DNA of 64,000 nt. Origin: Microthrixaceae bacterium (GTDB lineage: Bacteria > Actinomycetota > Acidimicrobiia > Acidimicrobiales > DATDAH01). Where the stretch lies: contig JACJWK010000008.1 of assembly GCA_020637195.1 (NCBI GenBank), positions 62,001 to 126,000 on the forward strand, in the 5' to 3' direction. Below the pieces are notes generated by a model. That model searched no databases. It was not told where the DNA came from and saw nothing but the letters and a program-made list of their open reading frames with translations. The number at the start of each line of letters is the position of its first letter. Positions within the stretch are counted from its first letter, which is position 1. A program made the position numbers and the translations under genes. Positions 16,457 to 25,341 of the stretch are shown here, piece by piece.

Positions 16457-18148
16457 GTGACCCGAAAGACACTGGCAGGCCGAGTGCTGGCCCTGCTCGT
16501 CGCCCTGATGCTGATCGCGGCCGCGTGCGGCAGCGACAGCGACAGCGGCGACGAGTCCGGCAGCGACGGCACGAGCGGCGGCGACGACGCCGCGGCCGAG
16601 ACGCAGGCCGGAGGCGACTTCATCGACCTCGGCACGTTCGTGGGCGACCCGCCCGAGCACCTCGACCCGGCGCTCAACACCACCCTGGACGCGTACCAGG
16701 TCATCAACGCGGTCTACGACGGCCTGACCGACATCGACACGAGCGACCCGGCCAACCCGGTCATCGTGCCCGACGTCGCCGAGTCCTACGAGGCCAACGA
16801 CGACGCCACGGTCTGGACGTTCACGATCCGCGACGACCAGGTCTTCTCCAACGGCGAGCAGATCACCCCGAGCACCTTCAAGGCCTCGTGGGACCGCGCC
16901 GCGCAGATGGCCGGCGACTACAGCTACCTGATGAGCTTCATCGAGGGCGGCATCGAGGTCGTCGAGGGCGACGCCGAGGAGATCTCGGGCGTCGTCGCCA
17001 ACGACGACGACATGACCCTCGAGGTCACGCTCACCGAGCCGTACTCCAACTTCGACGCCGTCGCCGGCTTCCAGCTGTTCTTCCCCCTCCCCAGCGAGGC
17101 GACCGACGCCGCCGACTTCACCGAGTGGGAGAACGGGATCATGATCGGCAACGGGCCGTTCGCGATGACCGAGCCCCGCACCGACGAGGAGATCCTGCTC
17201 GAGAAGAACGACGAGTGGGACGGCGACTACAACGGCGAGACCTGGCCGGACCGCCTGGACACGATCAAGTTCGTGACCACCGCCGACCCCGACACCGCCT
17301 ACAACTCGTTCGAGGCCGGTGAGGGCAACGACGCCAACATCCCGCCCGCCCGCACCGCGGAGGCGCAGGAGAACTACGGCACCACCCTCGACGTCCCGAT
17401 CCTCGGCTCGTACCACTTCCAGTTCAACCTCGAGGACCCGTCGGTGGGCGGCGACGACAACCTGCTGTTCCGCCAGGCCGTCGACCAGGCGATCGACCGC
17501 GACGAGATCAACGAGGCCGTGTACAGCGGGAGCCGCACGACCAGCACCGGCATCACGCCGGAGGGGATCCCGGGCTTCCAGGCCGACCTGTGCGAGTTCT
17601 GCACCTACGACCCCGAAGCGGCCCAGGCCGCCTTCGAGGAGTGGGAGGCCGCCGGCAACAGCCAGGACGGCCCCCTCACCATCCAGTTCAACCGTGACGC
17701 CGGCCACGAGCCCGTGGTCCAGATCATGGTGGACAACCTCGCCGCCATCGGCATCGACGCCGAGGCCGACCCGATGGACTCGGAGACCTACTTCTCCGAG
17801 CTCGCCGACGGCGCCTGCGTCTTCTGCCGCACCGGCTGGTTCGCCGACTACCCGACGTACGACAACTTCATGTACGACCTGTTCCACTCCGATGCGCTCG
17901 GCGGGAACAACTACGGGTTCTCGAACGAGGAGTTCGACTCCCTCGTCGACGAGGCGAAGCAGACCACGGACAAGGACGAGCAGGCCGACCTGTTCGTCCA
18001 GGCCGAGGAGATCCTCGTGAACGAGGAGATCGGCGTCGTGCCGATCAACTGGTACCGCGGCGACTACGCCTACAGCGACGACATCGCGGTGTTCCCGCAG
18101 ACCAACTTCGGTCTGATCGTCTGGGAGCAGGTGGCCTTCGCGGCCTAG
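16457..18148 (+). CDS. Peptide ABC transporter, substrate-binding lipoprotein
   Basis: 563 residues, solute-binding family 5 (DppA/OppA type). A lipoprotein signal ends in LIAAAC (Cys24), then an acidic Ser/Gly/Asp linker, then the family pattern PEHLDPALNTT, YDGLTDID and VWTFTIRDDQVFSNGEQIT. It would sit on the outer face of the membrane and deliver oligopeptides to the permeases encoded next. The GTG at 16457 follows an AAGGGGGG Shine-Dalgarno; an ATG at 16430 is less likely because it would precede that site. A strong hairpin between this gene and the permease fits higher expression of the binding protein. Confidence 0.92.
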   Translation: MTRKTLAGRVLALLVALMLIAAACGSDSDSGDESGSDGTSGGDDAAAETQAGGDFIDLGTFVGDPPEHLDPALNTTLDAYQVINAVYDGLTDIDTSDPANPVIVPDVAESYEANDDATVWTFTIRDDQVFSNGEQITPSTFKASWDRAAQMAGDYSYLMSFIEGGIEVVEGDAEEISGVVANDDDMTLEVTLTEPYSNFDAVAGFQLFFPLPSEATDAADFTEWENGIMIGNGPFAMTEPRTDEEILLEKNDEWDGDYNGETWPDRLDTIKFVTTADPDTAYNSFEAGEGNDANIPPARTAEAQENYGTTLDVPILGSYHFQFNLEDPSVGGDDNLLFRQAVDQAIDRDEINEAVYSGSRTTSTGITPEGIPGFQADLCEFCTYDPEAAQAAFEEWEAAGNSQDGPLTIQFNRDAGHEPVVQIMVDNLAAIGIDAEADPMDSETYFSELADGACVFCRTGWFADYPTYDNFMYDLFHSDALGGNNYGFSNEEFDSLVDEAKQTTDKDEQADLFVQAEEILVNEEIGVVPINWYRGDYAYSDDIAVFPQTNFGLIVWEQVAFAA

Positions 18149-18173
18149 CCCTCCCGGCAGTCCCCGGAGCCAC

Positions 18174-18209
18174 GGGGCGGGGCCCGCGCCACGGCGCGGG
18201 CCCCGCCCC
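18174..18209 (+). terminator. 16-bp perfect hairpin after the binding-protein gene
   Basis: A perfect 16-bp stem (18174-18189 with 18194-18209) and loop CACG, 26 bases after the binding-protein stop and 45 before the permease start. It has no T-run, so it may act as a partial terminator or as a 3' stabiliser of the upstream message. Confidence 0.55.
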
Positions 18210-18253
18210 CGCTCCACCGTTCACGCCACGACCGTCGAGAGGTTCGGGTCGCT

Positions 18254-19261
18254 GTGTTCGCCTACTTCGTGCGGCGCCTGCTGCTGGTCGTCCCCACGGT
18301 CTTCTTCGCGCTCTCGTTCCTGTTCCTGCTCTTCTTCGCGCTGCCCGGCGACCCGGCGACCCTGCTGGCGGGCGGCGCCGACCGCAACCCGGATCCCGGC
18401 GTGGTCGAGCGGGCCCGTGAGCGCTACGGCCTCGACGAGCCGCTGTACCAGCAGTTCGGCGAGTACTGGGGGCGCGCGGCGCAGTGGGACCTCGGCGAGT
18501 CGTTCAAGTCCGGTCGCAGCGTCAACGACATCCTCGGCGAGAAGGCGATCAACAGCCTGCGCCTCGCCATCTGGGCGATCCTCATCGAGATCGTCGTCGG
18601 GATCTCGGTGGGCGTGCTCTCGGCGATCCGAAGATATTCCCTGTCCGACAAGCTGACGACGATCGCCACCGCGGCGGCCTCGGCCGTGCCCGTGTTCGTC
18701 CTCGGCTTCATCCTGCAGTACCTGTTCGCGGTGGTGCCCGAGAAGCAGGGCTGGCCCGACTGGCTGCACCTGCGCACGCAGGGGCTCGGCCCCGACACGT
18801 GGACCTTCTTCTTCATCCCCACCGGCGAGCAGTGGCGCTACCTGATCCTGCCCGCCGTCACCCTGGCGTGCGTGTCCACCGCGCTGGCCGCCCGCATGAC
18901 GCGCGGGTCGATGCTCGAGGTGCTGCGGGCCGACTACCTGCGGACCGCCCGCGCCAAGGGTCTGAGCGAGCGCAAGGTGGTCACCGGCCACGGACTGCGC
19001 AACGCCATGCTCCCGGTCATCACCCTGATCGGCCTGGACTTCGGCACCGTCATCGGCGCCGCCATCCTCACCGAGACCGTGTTCTCGTGGCCCGGGCTCG
19101 GCTCGGCCATCGCCGACGCGGTCTCCGAGCGCGACCTCCCCGTGCTGCTGGGCCTGTCGCTGGCCGTCACCATCGCGTTCGCGCTCGTCAACCTGCTGGT
19201 GGACCTCTCCTACGCGTGGTTCGACCCGCGCATCCGGCTCGGCAAGGACGCTGAGGTCTGA
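18254..19261 (+). CDS. Peptide ABC transporter permease, DppB type
   Basis: 335 residues with six membrane segments. The N-terminus (FAYFVRRLLLVVPTVFFAL) is the family signature, and the EAA-type coupling loop is RADYLRTARAKGLSERKV followed by HGLRNAMLPVIT. One of two inner-membrane subunits of the importer. The GTG start is the first codon of the FAYFVRR block. It is second in the five-gene operon, 20 bases before the second permease. Confidence 0.92.
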   Translation: MFAYFVRRLLLVVPTVFFALSFLFLLFFALPGDPATLLAGGADRNPDPGVVERARERYGLDEPLYQQFGEYWGRAAQWDLGESFKSGRSVNDILGEKAINSLRLAIWAILIEIVVGISVGVLSAIRRYSLSDKLTTIATAAASAVPVFVLGFILQYLFAVVPEKQGWPDWLHLRTQGLGPDTWTFFFIPTGEQWRYLILPAVTLACVSTALAARMTRGSMLEVLRADYLRTARAKGLSERKVVTGHGLRNAMLPVITLIGLDFGTVIGAAILTETVFSWPGLGSAIADAVSERDLPVLLGLSLAVTIAFALVNLLVDLSYAWFDPRIRLGKDAEV

Positions 19262-19281
19262 TCTGACATGAGGGGACCGAG

Positions 19282-20199
19282 ATGAGTGGTCTGGACCCGC
19301 TGAGCGCCGGCGTCGCCCTCGAGGACGTCGACGAGATCGAGGCCGACGAGGAACTGGCCCCGAAGCCCCTGCGGGCCGACGTGTGGCGCCGCTTCCGTCA
19401 GAACAAGCTCGCCCTCGTCGGGCTCGGCTTCATCGTCTTGTTGATCCTCGTGGCCGTCTTCGCTCCCTGGATCGCGCCCTACGGCCCCGCCGAGCGCAGC
19501 CCCGGCGCGTTCCGCGAGCCCCCGTCGCTCGAGCACTGGTTCGGGACGGACACGATCGGCCTCGACGTGTTCTCGCGCGTCGTCTACGGGGCGCGGATCT
19601 CGCTGCGGGTCGGCATCATCGCCACGCTGATGACCGTGGTGATCGGCCTCGTGCTCGGTGCGGTGGCCGGCTTCTACGGGGGCAAGACCGACGGGCTGAT
19701 CATGCGCGTCACCGACGTGTTCCTCGCCATCCCCTACATCGTCCTGGCCGTGGCCATCGCCACGCTGTTCGGCAAGAGCGTCAACTCGGTGATCCTGGTG
19801 CTCGGCCTGACCGGCTGGCTGGGTCTGTGCCGCATCGTGCGGGCGAGCTTCCTCTCGCTCAACCGCCTCGAGTATGTCGAGGCGGCACGATCGCTCGGGT
19901 TCCGCAACTCGCGGATCATCTTCCGTCACATGCTGCCCAACGCCCTCCAACCCGTGATCGTCTACGCCACCATCGAGGTCGGCACGATCATCCTGGCCGA
20001 GGCGGCGCTGTCGTTCCTCGGGGTGGGCCCGGTGCCCCCGACGCCGGCCTGGGGCCTGATGGTGTCCGAGGCGAAGTCGACGCTGGCGGTGGCGCCCCAC
20101 ATGCTCTTCTTCCCGGGCATGGCCATCTTCTTGACCGTGCTGGCGTTCGTGTTCGTCGGCGACGGTCTCCGCGACGCCCTGGACCCGAAGCTCAAGTGA
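19282..20199 (+). CDS. Peptide ABC transporter permease, DppC type
   Basis: 305 residues. An N-terminal cytoplasmic region of about 35 residues precedes the DppC hallmark VWRRFRQNKLALVGLGFIV, then HWFGTDTIGLDVFSRVVYGA, and the EAA coupling loop LEYVEAARSLGFRNSRI with RHMLPNALQPVIVYA. It pairs with the DppB-type subunit. Its stop overlaps the GTG of the next ATPase, giving translational coupling. Confidence 0.92.
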   Translation: MSGLDPLSAGVALEDVDEIEADEELAPKPLRADVWRRFRQNKLALVGLGFIVLLILVAVFAPWIAPYGPAERSPGAFREPPSLEHWFGTDTIGLDVFSRVVYGARISLRVGIIATLMTVVIGLVLGAVAGFYGGKTDGLIMRVTDVFLAIPYIVLAVAIATLFGKSVNSVILVLGLTGWLGLCRIVRASFLSLNRLEYVEAARSLGFRNSRIIFRHMLPNALQPVIVYATIEVGTIILAEAALSFLGVGPVPPTPAWGLMVSEAKSTLAVAPHMLFFPGMAIFLTVLAFVFVGDGLRDALDPKLK

Positions 20200-21356
20200 C
20201 CACCGTGCCCGTCCCCGAGACCCTGCTCTCCGTGCGCGACCTGCGCGGCGGCTTCGACACCCCCGACGGCCGGGTGAAGGCCATCGACGGCCTGAACTTC
20301 GACATCGCCCGGGGCGAGCTGTTCGCGGTGGTGGGGGAGTCGGGGTCGGGCAAGTCGGTGACCGCCATGGCCATCATGGGCCTGCTCCCCACCCTCGAGA
20401 TCGATTCGGGCGAGATCCTCTGGAAGGGCGAGGACCTGCTCTTGATGGACGAGGAGCGGCGTCGCGCGATCCGCGGCGGCGAGATCGCGATGATCTTCCA
20501 GGACCCCCTCAGCGCCTTGAACCCGGTCCACACGGTGGGGCGCCAGATCGGCGAGATGGCCCGCATCCACGAGGGCGTCTCGCGCAAGGCGGCGCTGGCC
20601 CGCGCGATCGAGATGCTGGACCTGGTCGGCATCCCCGAGCCCGCCAAGCGGGCCGACATGTACCCGCACGAGTTCTCGGGGGGCATGCGCCAGCGGGCCA
20701 TGATCGCCATGGCCATCACCTGCAAGCCGGCGCTGCTCATCGCGGACGAGCCCACCACCGCCCTCGACGTCACCGTGCAGGCCCAGGTGCTCCAGGTGCT
20801 CGTCGACATCAAGGACGAGATCGACTCGGCCATCATGTTGATCACCCACGACCTCGGGGTGGTGGCGGGCCTGGCCGACCACGTGATGGTGATGTACGCC
20901 GGCCGTCAGGCCGAGGTGGGCACCACCGACGAGATCTTCTACGAGAGCCGGCACCCCTACACGATCGGGCTGCTGGCCAGCATGCCGCGCCTCGACGACA
21001 CCGGGGCCGAGGCGCTCGTGCCCATCCCGGGCCAGCCGCCGTCGCTCATCCGGGTGCCCTCGGGCTGCCCGTTCCACCCCCGCTGCCGCTTCGCCCGGCC
21101 CGACGTCTGCCGGTCCACCGTGCCCGCGCTGATGCCGGTCGGGGCCGGCACCCGCCACGCCTCGGCCTGCCTGTTCCTCGACGAGCTCGACGAGGTCGAC
21201 GTGGCGGGCCTGCGGCGCTCCGCCGGCGACGACGAGCTGGTCGTCGCCGACACCACGCTCGACGGCACCCGCGCCCCGCGACGAGCCGATGGCGCGGCGG
21301 GGCCCACCTTGGAGCCCGGGACCGACGTGCACCAGGACTCGGTGTTCGAGCCGTGA
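20196..21356 (+). CDS. Peptide ABC transporter ATP-binding protein, DppD type
   Basis: 386 residues. Walker A GESGSGKSVT, Q-loop FQDPLSALNPV, signature FSGGMRQRAMIAMA, Walker B LLIADEPTTALD, H-loop LITHDLGVVAG. The C-terminal oligopeptide/dipeptide domain carries cysteines in CPFHPRCRFARPDVC, typical of the Fe-S-like motif of DppD. The start GTG overlaps the permease stop. About 60 extra residues follow the usual end, rich in Asp and Gly; their role is unknown. Confidence 0.92.
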   Translation: MTTVPVPETLLSVRDLRGGFDTPDGRVKAIDGLNFDIARGELFAVVGESGSGKSVTAMAIMGLLPTLEIDSGEILWKGEDLLLMDEERRRAIRGGEIAMIFQDPLSALNPVHTVGRQIGEMARIHEGVSRKAALARAIEMLDLVGIPEPAKRADMYPHEFSGGMRQRAMIAMAITCKPALLIADEPTTALDVTVQAQVLQVLVDIKDEIDSAIMLITHDLGVVAGLADHVMVMYAGRQAEVGTTDEIFYESRHPYTIGLLASMPRLDDTGAEALVPIPGQPPSLIRVPSGCPFHPRCRFARPDVCRSTVPALMPVGAGTRHASACLFLDELDEVDVAGLRRSAGDDELVVADTTLDGTRAPRRADGAAGPTLEPGTDVHQDSVFEP

Positions 21357-22417
21357 GCGACGCGATGATCGATCCTTCGGTACCCCGGGCCGACGAGCCG
21401 TCGGGCGAGCCGTTGCTCGTGGCGCGCGACCTGGTCAAGGACTTCCCCATCCGGGCGGGCGTCTTCAGCCGGACGGTCGGCCAGGTGTCGGCGGTGTCGG
21501 GCGTGTCGCTCGAGGTCCGGCGCGGCGAGACCCTGGGCCTGGTCGGCGAGTCCGGCTGCGGCAAGTCCACGACCGGCCGCCTCCTGCTGCACCTGCTCAC
21601 GCCGACGTCCGGCTCGGTGACGTTCGACGGCCTCGAGCTGCGCTCGCTGCGCGGGAAGGAGCTGGCCGAGGCGCGGCGGCGGTTCCAGATCGTCTTCCAG
21701 GACCCGTACTCGGCCCTCAACCCGCGGATGACGATCGGCAGCACGCTGGCCGAGCCGCTCAAGGTGCACCACGCGTGGCCGCCCGAGAAGCGGGCGGCGC
21801 GGGTCGCCGAGCTGCTCGACATCGTGGGGCTGTCCCCCGAGCACGCCAACCGCTTCCCCCACGAGTTCTCGGGCGGGCAGCGCCAGCGGGTCGGCATCGC
21901 CCGGGCCCTGGCCCTCGATCCCGACCTGATCGTGCTCGACGAGCCCGTGTCGGCTCTCGACGTGTCGATCCAGGCCGGCGTGGTGAACCTGTTGACCCAG
22001 CTCCAGCGAGAGCTCGGGCTCGCCTACGTGTTCATCGCCCACGACCTGTCGGTGGTGCGCCACATCTCGCACCGCGTGGCGGTCATGTACCTGGGCAAGC
22101 TGGTCGAGGTGGCCGACCGCGACGCGCTGTACCAGCGGGCCGTGCACCCGTACACCCAGGCGCTGCTCTCGGCCGTCCCGCTGCCCGACCCGCACCAGGA
22201 GCGCCGCCGAGAGCGCATCCTGCTCGAGGGCGACGTGCCCAGCCCGGCCGACCCGCCGTCGGGCTGCCGGTTCCGCACGCGGTGCTGGCGGAAGCAGGAG
22301 CTCGAGGCCGCGGGCGAGGACACGTCGGCCTGCAGCGCCGCGGTCCCGGCCCTCACCACGGTGGGCGAGGGCCACGAGGTGGCCTGCCACTTCCCGCCGC
22401 CTGCCCGCGGCGCCTGA
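21353..22417 (+). CDS. Peptide ABC transporter ATP-binding protein, DppF type
   Basis: 354 residues. Walker A GESGCGKSTT, Q-loop FQDPYSALNPRMT, signature FSGGQRQRVGIARA, Walker B LIVLDEPVSALD, H-loop IAHDLSVVRH, and a C-terminal oligopeptide domain with CRFRTRCWRKQ and later cysteines. It is the last gene of the operon, overlapping the DppD-type gene by four bases and followed by a strong hairpin terminator. It forms the ATPase heterodimer with the preceding subunit. Confidence 0.92.
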   Translation: MSDAMIDPSVPRADEPSGEPLLVARDLVKDFPIRAGVFSRTVGQVSAVSGVSLEVRRGETLGLVGESGCGKSTTGRLLLHLLTPTSGSVTFDGLELRSLRGKELAEARRRFQIVFQDPYSALNPRMTIGSTLAEPLKVHHAWPPEKRAARVAELLDIVGLSPEHANRFPHEFSGGQRQRVGIARALALDPDLIVLDEPVSALDVSIQAGVVNLLTQLQRELGLAYVFIAHDLSVVRHISHRVAVMYLGKLVEVADRDALYQRAVHPYTQALLSAVPLPDPHQERRRERILLEGDVPSPADPPSGCRFRTRCWRKQELEAAGEDTSACSAAVPALTTVGEGHEVACHFPPPARGA

Positions 22418-22440
22418 CCGCACCGGCCCTCGACCCTTCT

Positions 22441-22480
22441 GGCTCCCGAGCTCGGTGCCAGAGCACCGAGATCGGGAGCC
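22441..22480. terminator. Bidirectional hairpin terminator of the peptide importer operon
   Basis: 18-bp arms (22441-22458 and 22463-22480) with one mismatch and loop CAGA, placed 23 bases after the last importer gene and 12 bases before the stop of the convergent metallo-hydrolase gene. It is the clearest stand-alone terminator in the window. Confidence 0.75.
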
Positions 22481-22492
22481 AGTTCGGATGGG

Positions 22493-23413
22493 TCAGGCGA
22501 GGCAGCGGAGGGGGCCGCCCCCGTTCAGGGCGAGCATGTCCGAGAACGCGGTCAGGTAGTCGATGGGGTCGCCCGGCGGGGTCCCCTCCGCCTCGGCGTA
22601 GGCGCGGTGCAGGTTGGCCACCAGCCGCTCGGGATCGGTGAGGCCGGCGAAGGGGCCGAGGTCCGCCCGCTGGGCCAACTCGAGCGGCGGGACGCCGGCG
22701 GCGAGCCCCTCGGCGGCGAGGTCCTGGACGAACCGGAAGTAGGCCTCGATGGCGTCGAGGGCGTCCACCCCGCACACCGGGCCGTGGCCGGGGACGATCA
22801 CCGCGGGCTGGAACGACCGCAACCAGTCGAGGGAGGCCAGCGATCCCGAGATCGAGCCCATCACCACGAAGGGCGTGCCGCCGTGGAAGACGAGGTCGCC
22901 GGTGTACAGGACCCCGCGCTCGGGGACCCAGGCGACGACGTCGTTGGTGGTGTGGGCCGCGTCGCCGAAGGCGCGCACCTCGACGGTGAGGTCGCCGACG
23001 ACGAGGTCCACTCGCTCGTCGAAGGTGAGGTCGGGCGACCGCAGCTGGAGGTCGCCCCATTCGACGGCCCCCCAGATCGAGTCGAGGGTCATGATGCCCA
23101 TGCGCTCGACCTCCTCCCGGCACCGCCGGTGCCCGACGATGGTGGCGTCGGTGCAGAGGTAGTTGCCGTGGGTGTGGTCGCCGTGGTGGTGCGTGTTCAC
23201 CACGATGCGCACCGGCGCGTCGGTGACGGCGGCGACCGCGTCGAGCAGGGCACGGGTGCGCCGCTCGGTGGCGCAGGTGTCGACCAGGACGACGTGGTCG
23301 TCGCCGACGACGAACCCGGCGTTGTTGATGAACCACGTCCCGTCGGGCTGGACGAAGGCGTAGGTGCGCTCGGCCACCTCGACGGTGGTGGGCGCGGCGT
23401 GGCGGTCGGTCAT
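22493..23413 (-). CDS. MBL-fold metallo-hydrolase
   Basis: 306 residues. The metal ligands are in order: NTHHHGDHTHGN (the HxHxDH motif), FGDAAHTTND (His), YTGDLVFHGG (bridging Asp) and PGHGPVCG (last His). The His-rich first motif and GDLVFHG block are like those of SoxH-type or alkylsulfatase-related MBL proteins. A hydrolase, but the substrate is not known. Its ATG overlaps the stop of rsgA by four bases, so the two are co-transcribed. Confidence 0.82.
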   Translation of the reverse strand: MTDRHAAPTTVEVAERTYAFVQPDGTWFINNAGFVVGDDHVVLVDTCATERRTRALLDAVAAVTDAPVRIVVNTHHHGDHTHGNYLCTDATIVGHRRCREEVERMGIMTLDSIWGAVEWGDLQLRSPDLTFDERVDLVVGDLTVEVRAFGDAAHTTNDVVAWVPERGVLYTGDLVFHGGTPFVVMGSISGSLASLDWLRSFQPAVIVPGHGPVCGVDALDAIEAYFRFVQDLAAEGLAAGVPPLELAQRADLGPFAGLTDPERLVANLHRAYAEAEGTPPGDPIDYLTAFSDMLALNGGGPLRCLA

Positions 23414-24453
23414 GGGGTCCCCTTGCGTCTCTGGGCCTCCTTGACGAGGCGGGCGAGCTTCTTCTCGTGGCGGCGCCGCTCGTGGGGCGAGGCGCGGACG
23501 GCGGCGGCCTGCGCCTCCAGCTCGAGCATGCGCCAGCGCAGCAGGCGGTCCTCGTCGAGGGCGCCGACCTCGACCGCGGCGCGCACCGCGCAGCCCGGCT
23601 CGGTCTCGTGCGCGCAGTCGTTGAAGCGGCACTGCGCCGCCAACTCGTCGATGTCCACGAAGGTCTCCGCCACCGCCGTGGACTCCTCGTCGACCCACAG
23701 CCCGACCGAGCGGATGCCCGGGGTGTCGATCAACGCGCCCCCGGTGGGCAGCACGTAGAGGGAGCGACTCGTGGTGGTGTGGCGACCCTTGGCGTCGCCC
23801 GTGCGCACGCGCCCCTCGGCGGCCAGGTCGTCGTCGAGGAGCGCGTTGACGAGGCTGGACTTGCCCGCGCCCGACTCGCCGAGGAGCACCACCGTGCGGC
23901 CGGCCACGAACGCCTCGAGGTCGTCCACGCCCATTCCCTCCTTGACCGAGGTCACCACCACACCGATCCCGGGGTGGGCCCGCCGGGCGATGGCGAGGGC
24001 CTCGTCGACCCCGGTGGTGGCGTCGGGACCCACCGCCTTGGTCAGCACCACCGCCGGCTCGGCCCCGGCCTCGCGGGCCACGGCCACGCCCCGCTGGATG
24101 CGCCCCTCCTTGACGGGACGGTCGAGCCCGCACACCAGCAGCACGAGGTCGACGTTGGCGGCGAGCACCTGCTGGGAGTCGGTGCGCTCGTCCCGGCGCC
24201 GCAGCAGGGAAGAGCGCTCCAGCACGTCCGCGGGCCGGCCGTCCCGCAGCACCACCCAGTCGCCCACGGCCGGTGAGGGCACGACCCGCTCGACGAGCGG
24301 CACCGCCTCGACGCCGCGGCCGGTGGCCACGACCAGGCCGGCGCCGTCGTGGCGGACGACCCGCGCGGGCTCGGCGCCGTCGTGGTCGTGGGACGCGAAC
24401 CGCGCCGCCCAGGCGCGGTCCCAGCCGTAGGGGGCGAGGGCCTCGAGGTCCAC
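23410..24453 (-). CDS. rsgA: Ribosome small-subunit-dependent GTPase A
   Basis: 347 residues. Circularly permuted GTPase that checks 30S subunit maturation. An N-terminal OB-like part (VVATGRG...VGDWVVL) is followed by motifs in the permuted order: G4-like LTKAV, G1 GESGAGKSSLVN, G2/G3 KGRHTTTSRS and IDTPGIRS, then the zinc knuckle CRFNDCAHETEPGC. G4 reads TKAV rather than the usual TKxD, a change worth noting. The GTG at 24453 follows a TACCCT -10 box at 6 bases. It is upstream of the MBL gene in the same operon. Confidence 0.92.
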   Translation of the reverse strand: MDLEALAPYGWDRAWAARFASHDHDGAEPARVVRHDGAGLVVATGRGVEAVPLVERVVPSPAVGDWVVLRDGRPADVLERSSLLRRRDERTDSQQVLAANVDLVLLVCGLDRPVKEGRIQRGVAVAREAGAEPAVVLTKAVGPDATTGVDEALAIARRAHPGIGVVVTSVKEGMGVDDLEAFVAGRTVVLLGESGAGKSSLVNALLDDDLAAEGRVRTGDAKGRHTTTSRSLYVLPTGGALIDTPGIRSVGLWVDEESTAVAETFVDIDELAAQCRFNDCAHETEPGCAVRAAVEVGALDEDRLLRWRMLELEAQAAAVRASPHERRRHEKKLARLVKEAQRRKGTP

Positions 24454-24459
24454 CCCCGC

Positions 24460-24465
24460 AGGGTA
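24460..24465 (-). promoter_or_regulatory. -10 element TACCCT of rsgA (leaderless type)
   Basis: On the minus strand TACCCT is followed by 6 bases and the GTG at 24453. Confidence 0.4.
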
Positions 24466-24504
24466 GAAGAGGCGCGGCCCCGGCCCTGGGCCAGAATCGG
24501 TGCC

Positions 24505-25320
24505 GTGGCCGTGACCCTGCCGACCGACGTGATCGACGACTACCGCCGCGACGGCGCCGTCGTGGTGCGGGGGGTGTTCTCGCCGGCCGACCTCGCCGCG
24601 GCCGAGCAGGGCATCGAGGCCGTGCTCGCGGACCTCGGTCCCGTCGCCAAGCGGGCCAGCGCGGCCGAGGACGGGGCGTTCGTCGAGGACTTCTGCCGGT
24701 GGGCGGACGTGCCCGCCATCGAGGCCTTCGCCCGGACCAGTCCGGCCGCCGAGGTGGCGGGCGCCCTCACCGGCTCGAGCACCGTCCGGCTGTTCCACGA
24801 CCACGTGCTGGTCAAGGAGGCGGGCACCCGTCAGCGCACGCCGTGGCACCAGGACCTGCCGTACTACAACATCGAGGGCACGCAGCAGACGAGCGTCTGG
24901 CTGCCCGTCGACCCGGTGCCCGCGGACGCCAGCCTCCAGGTGGTGGCGGGCTCCCACCGGGGGCCGTGGTACCTGCCCCGGACGTTCCTCGACGGCCGGG
25001 CGAAGTGGTTCCCCGAGGGCACCTTGGCCGATCTGCCCGACATCGAGGGCGACCCCGAGCGGTTCCCGGTCCTGGCCTGGGCGCTCGATCCGGGCGACGC
25101 GGTGTTCTTCGACATGCTCGCCCTGCACGGGGCGCCGGGGTTCGAGGGACCGGGGCGCCGCCGGGTGCTCTCCCTGCGCTTCGTGGGCGACGACGTCGTG
25201 CACGCGCCCCGACCGTGGGACACGTCACCGCCGTTTCCCGGCCTCGCCGACGAGCTGGCGCCCGGTGCCCCCCTCGACCACCCCCTGTTCCCCGTCCTCT
25301 GGCGAGCCGAGCCGTCCTGA
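24505..25320 (+). CDS. Phytanoyl-CoA dioxygenase (PhyH) family protein
   Basis: 271 residues, Fe(II)/2-oxoglutarate oxygenase fold. The metal triad is seen as TPWHQDLPYYN (HxD) and the distal His in MLALHGAPGF; the 2-oxoglutarate Arg is likely in GRRRVLSLRF. An N-terminal helix (DDYRRDGAVVVRGVFSPADL) is the usual PhyH start. Substrate unknown; family members hydroxylate acyl-CoAs or small metabolites. The GTG at 24505 has a CAGAAT -10-like hexamer 7 bases upstream. Divergent from rsgA, convergent with the dehydrogenase of the P450 operon. Confidence 0.85.
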   Translation: MAVTLPTDVIDDYRRDGAVVVRGVFSPADLAAAEQGIEAVLADLGPVAKRASAAEDGAFVEDFCRWADVPAIEAFARTSPAAEVAGALTGSSTVRLFHDHVLVKEAGTRQRTPWHQDLPYYNIEGTQQTSVWLPVDPVPADASLQVVAGSHRGPWYLPRTFLDGRAKWFPEGTLADLPDIEGDPERFPVLAWALDPGDAVFFDMLALHGAPGFEGPGRRRVLSLRFVGDDVVHAPRPWDTSPPFPGLADELAPGAPLDHPLFPVLWRAEPS

Positions 25321-25341
25321 CCGGAGAGTGCCGGGGGCCCC

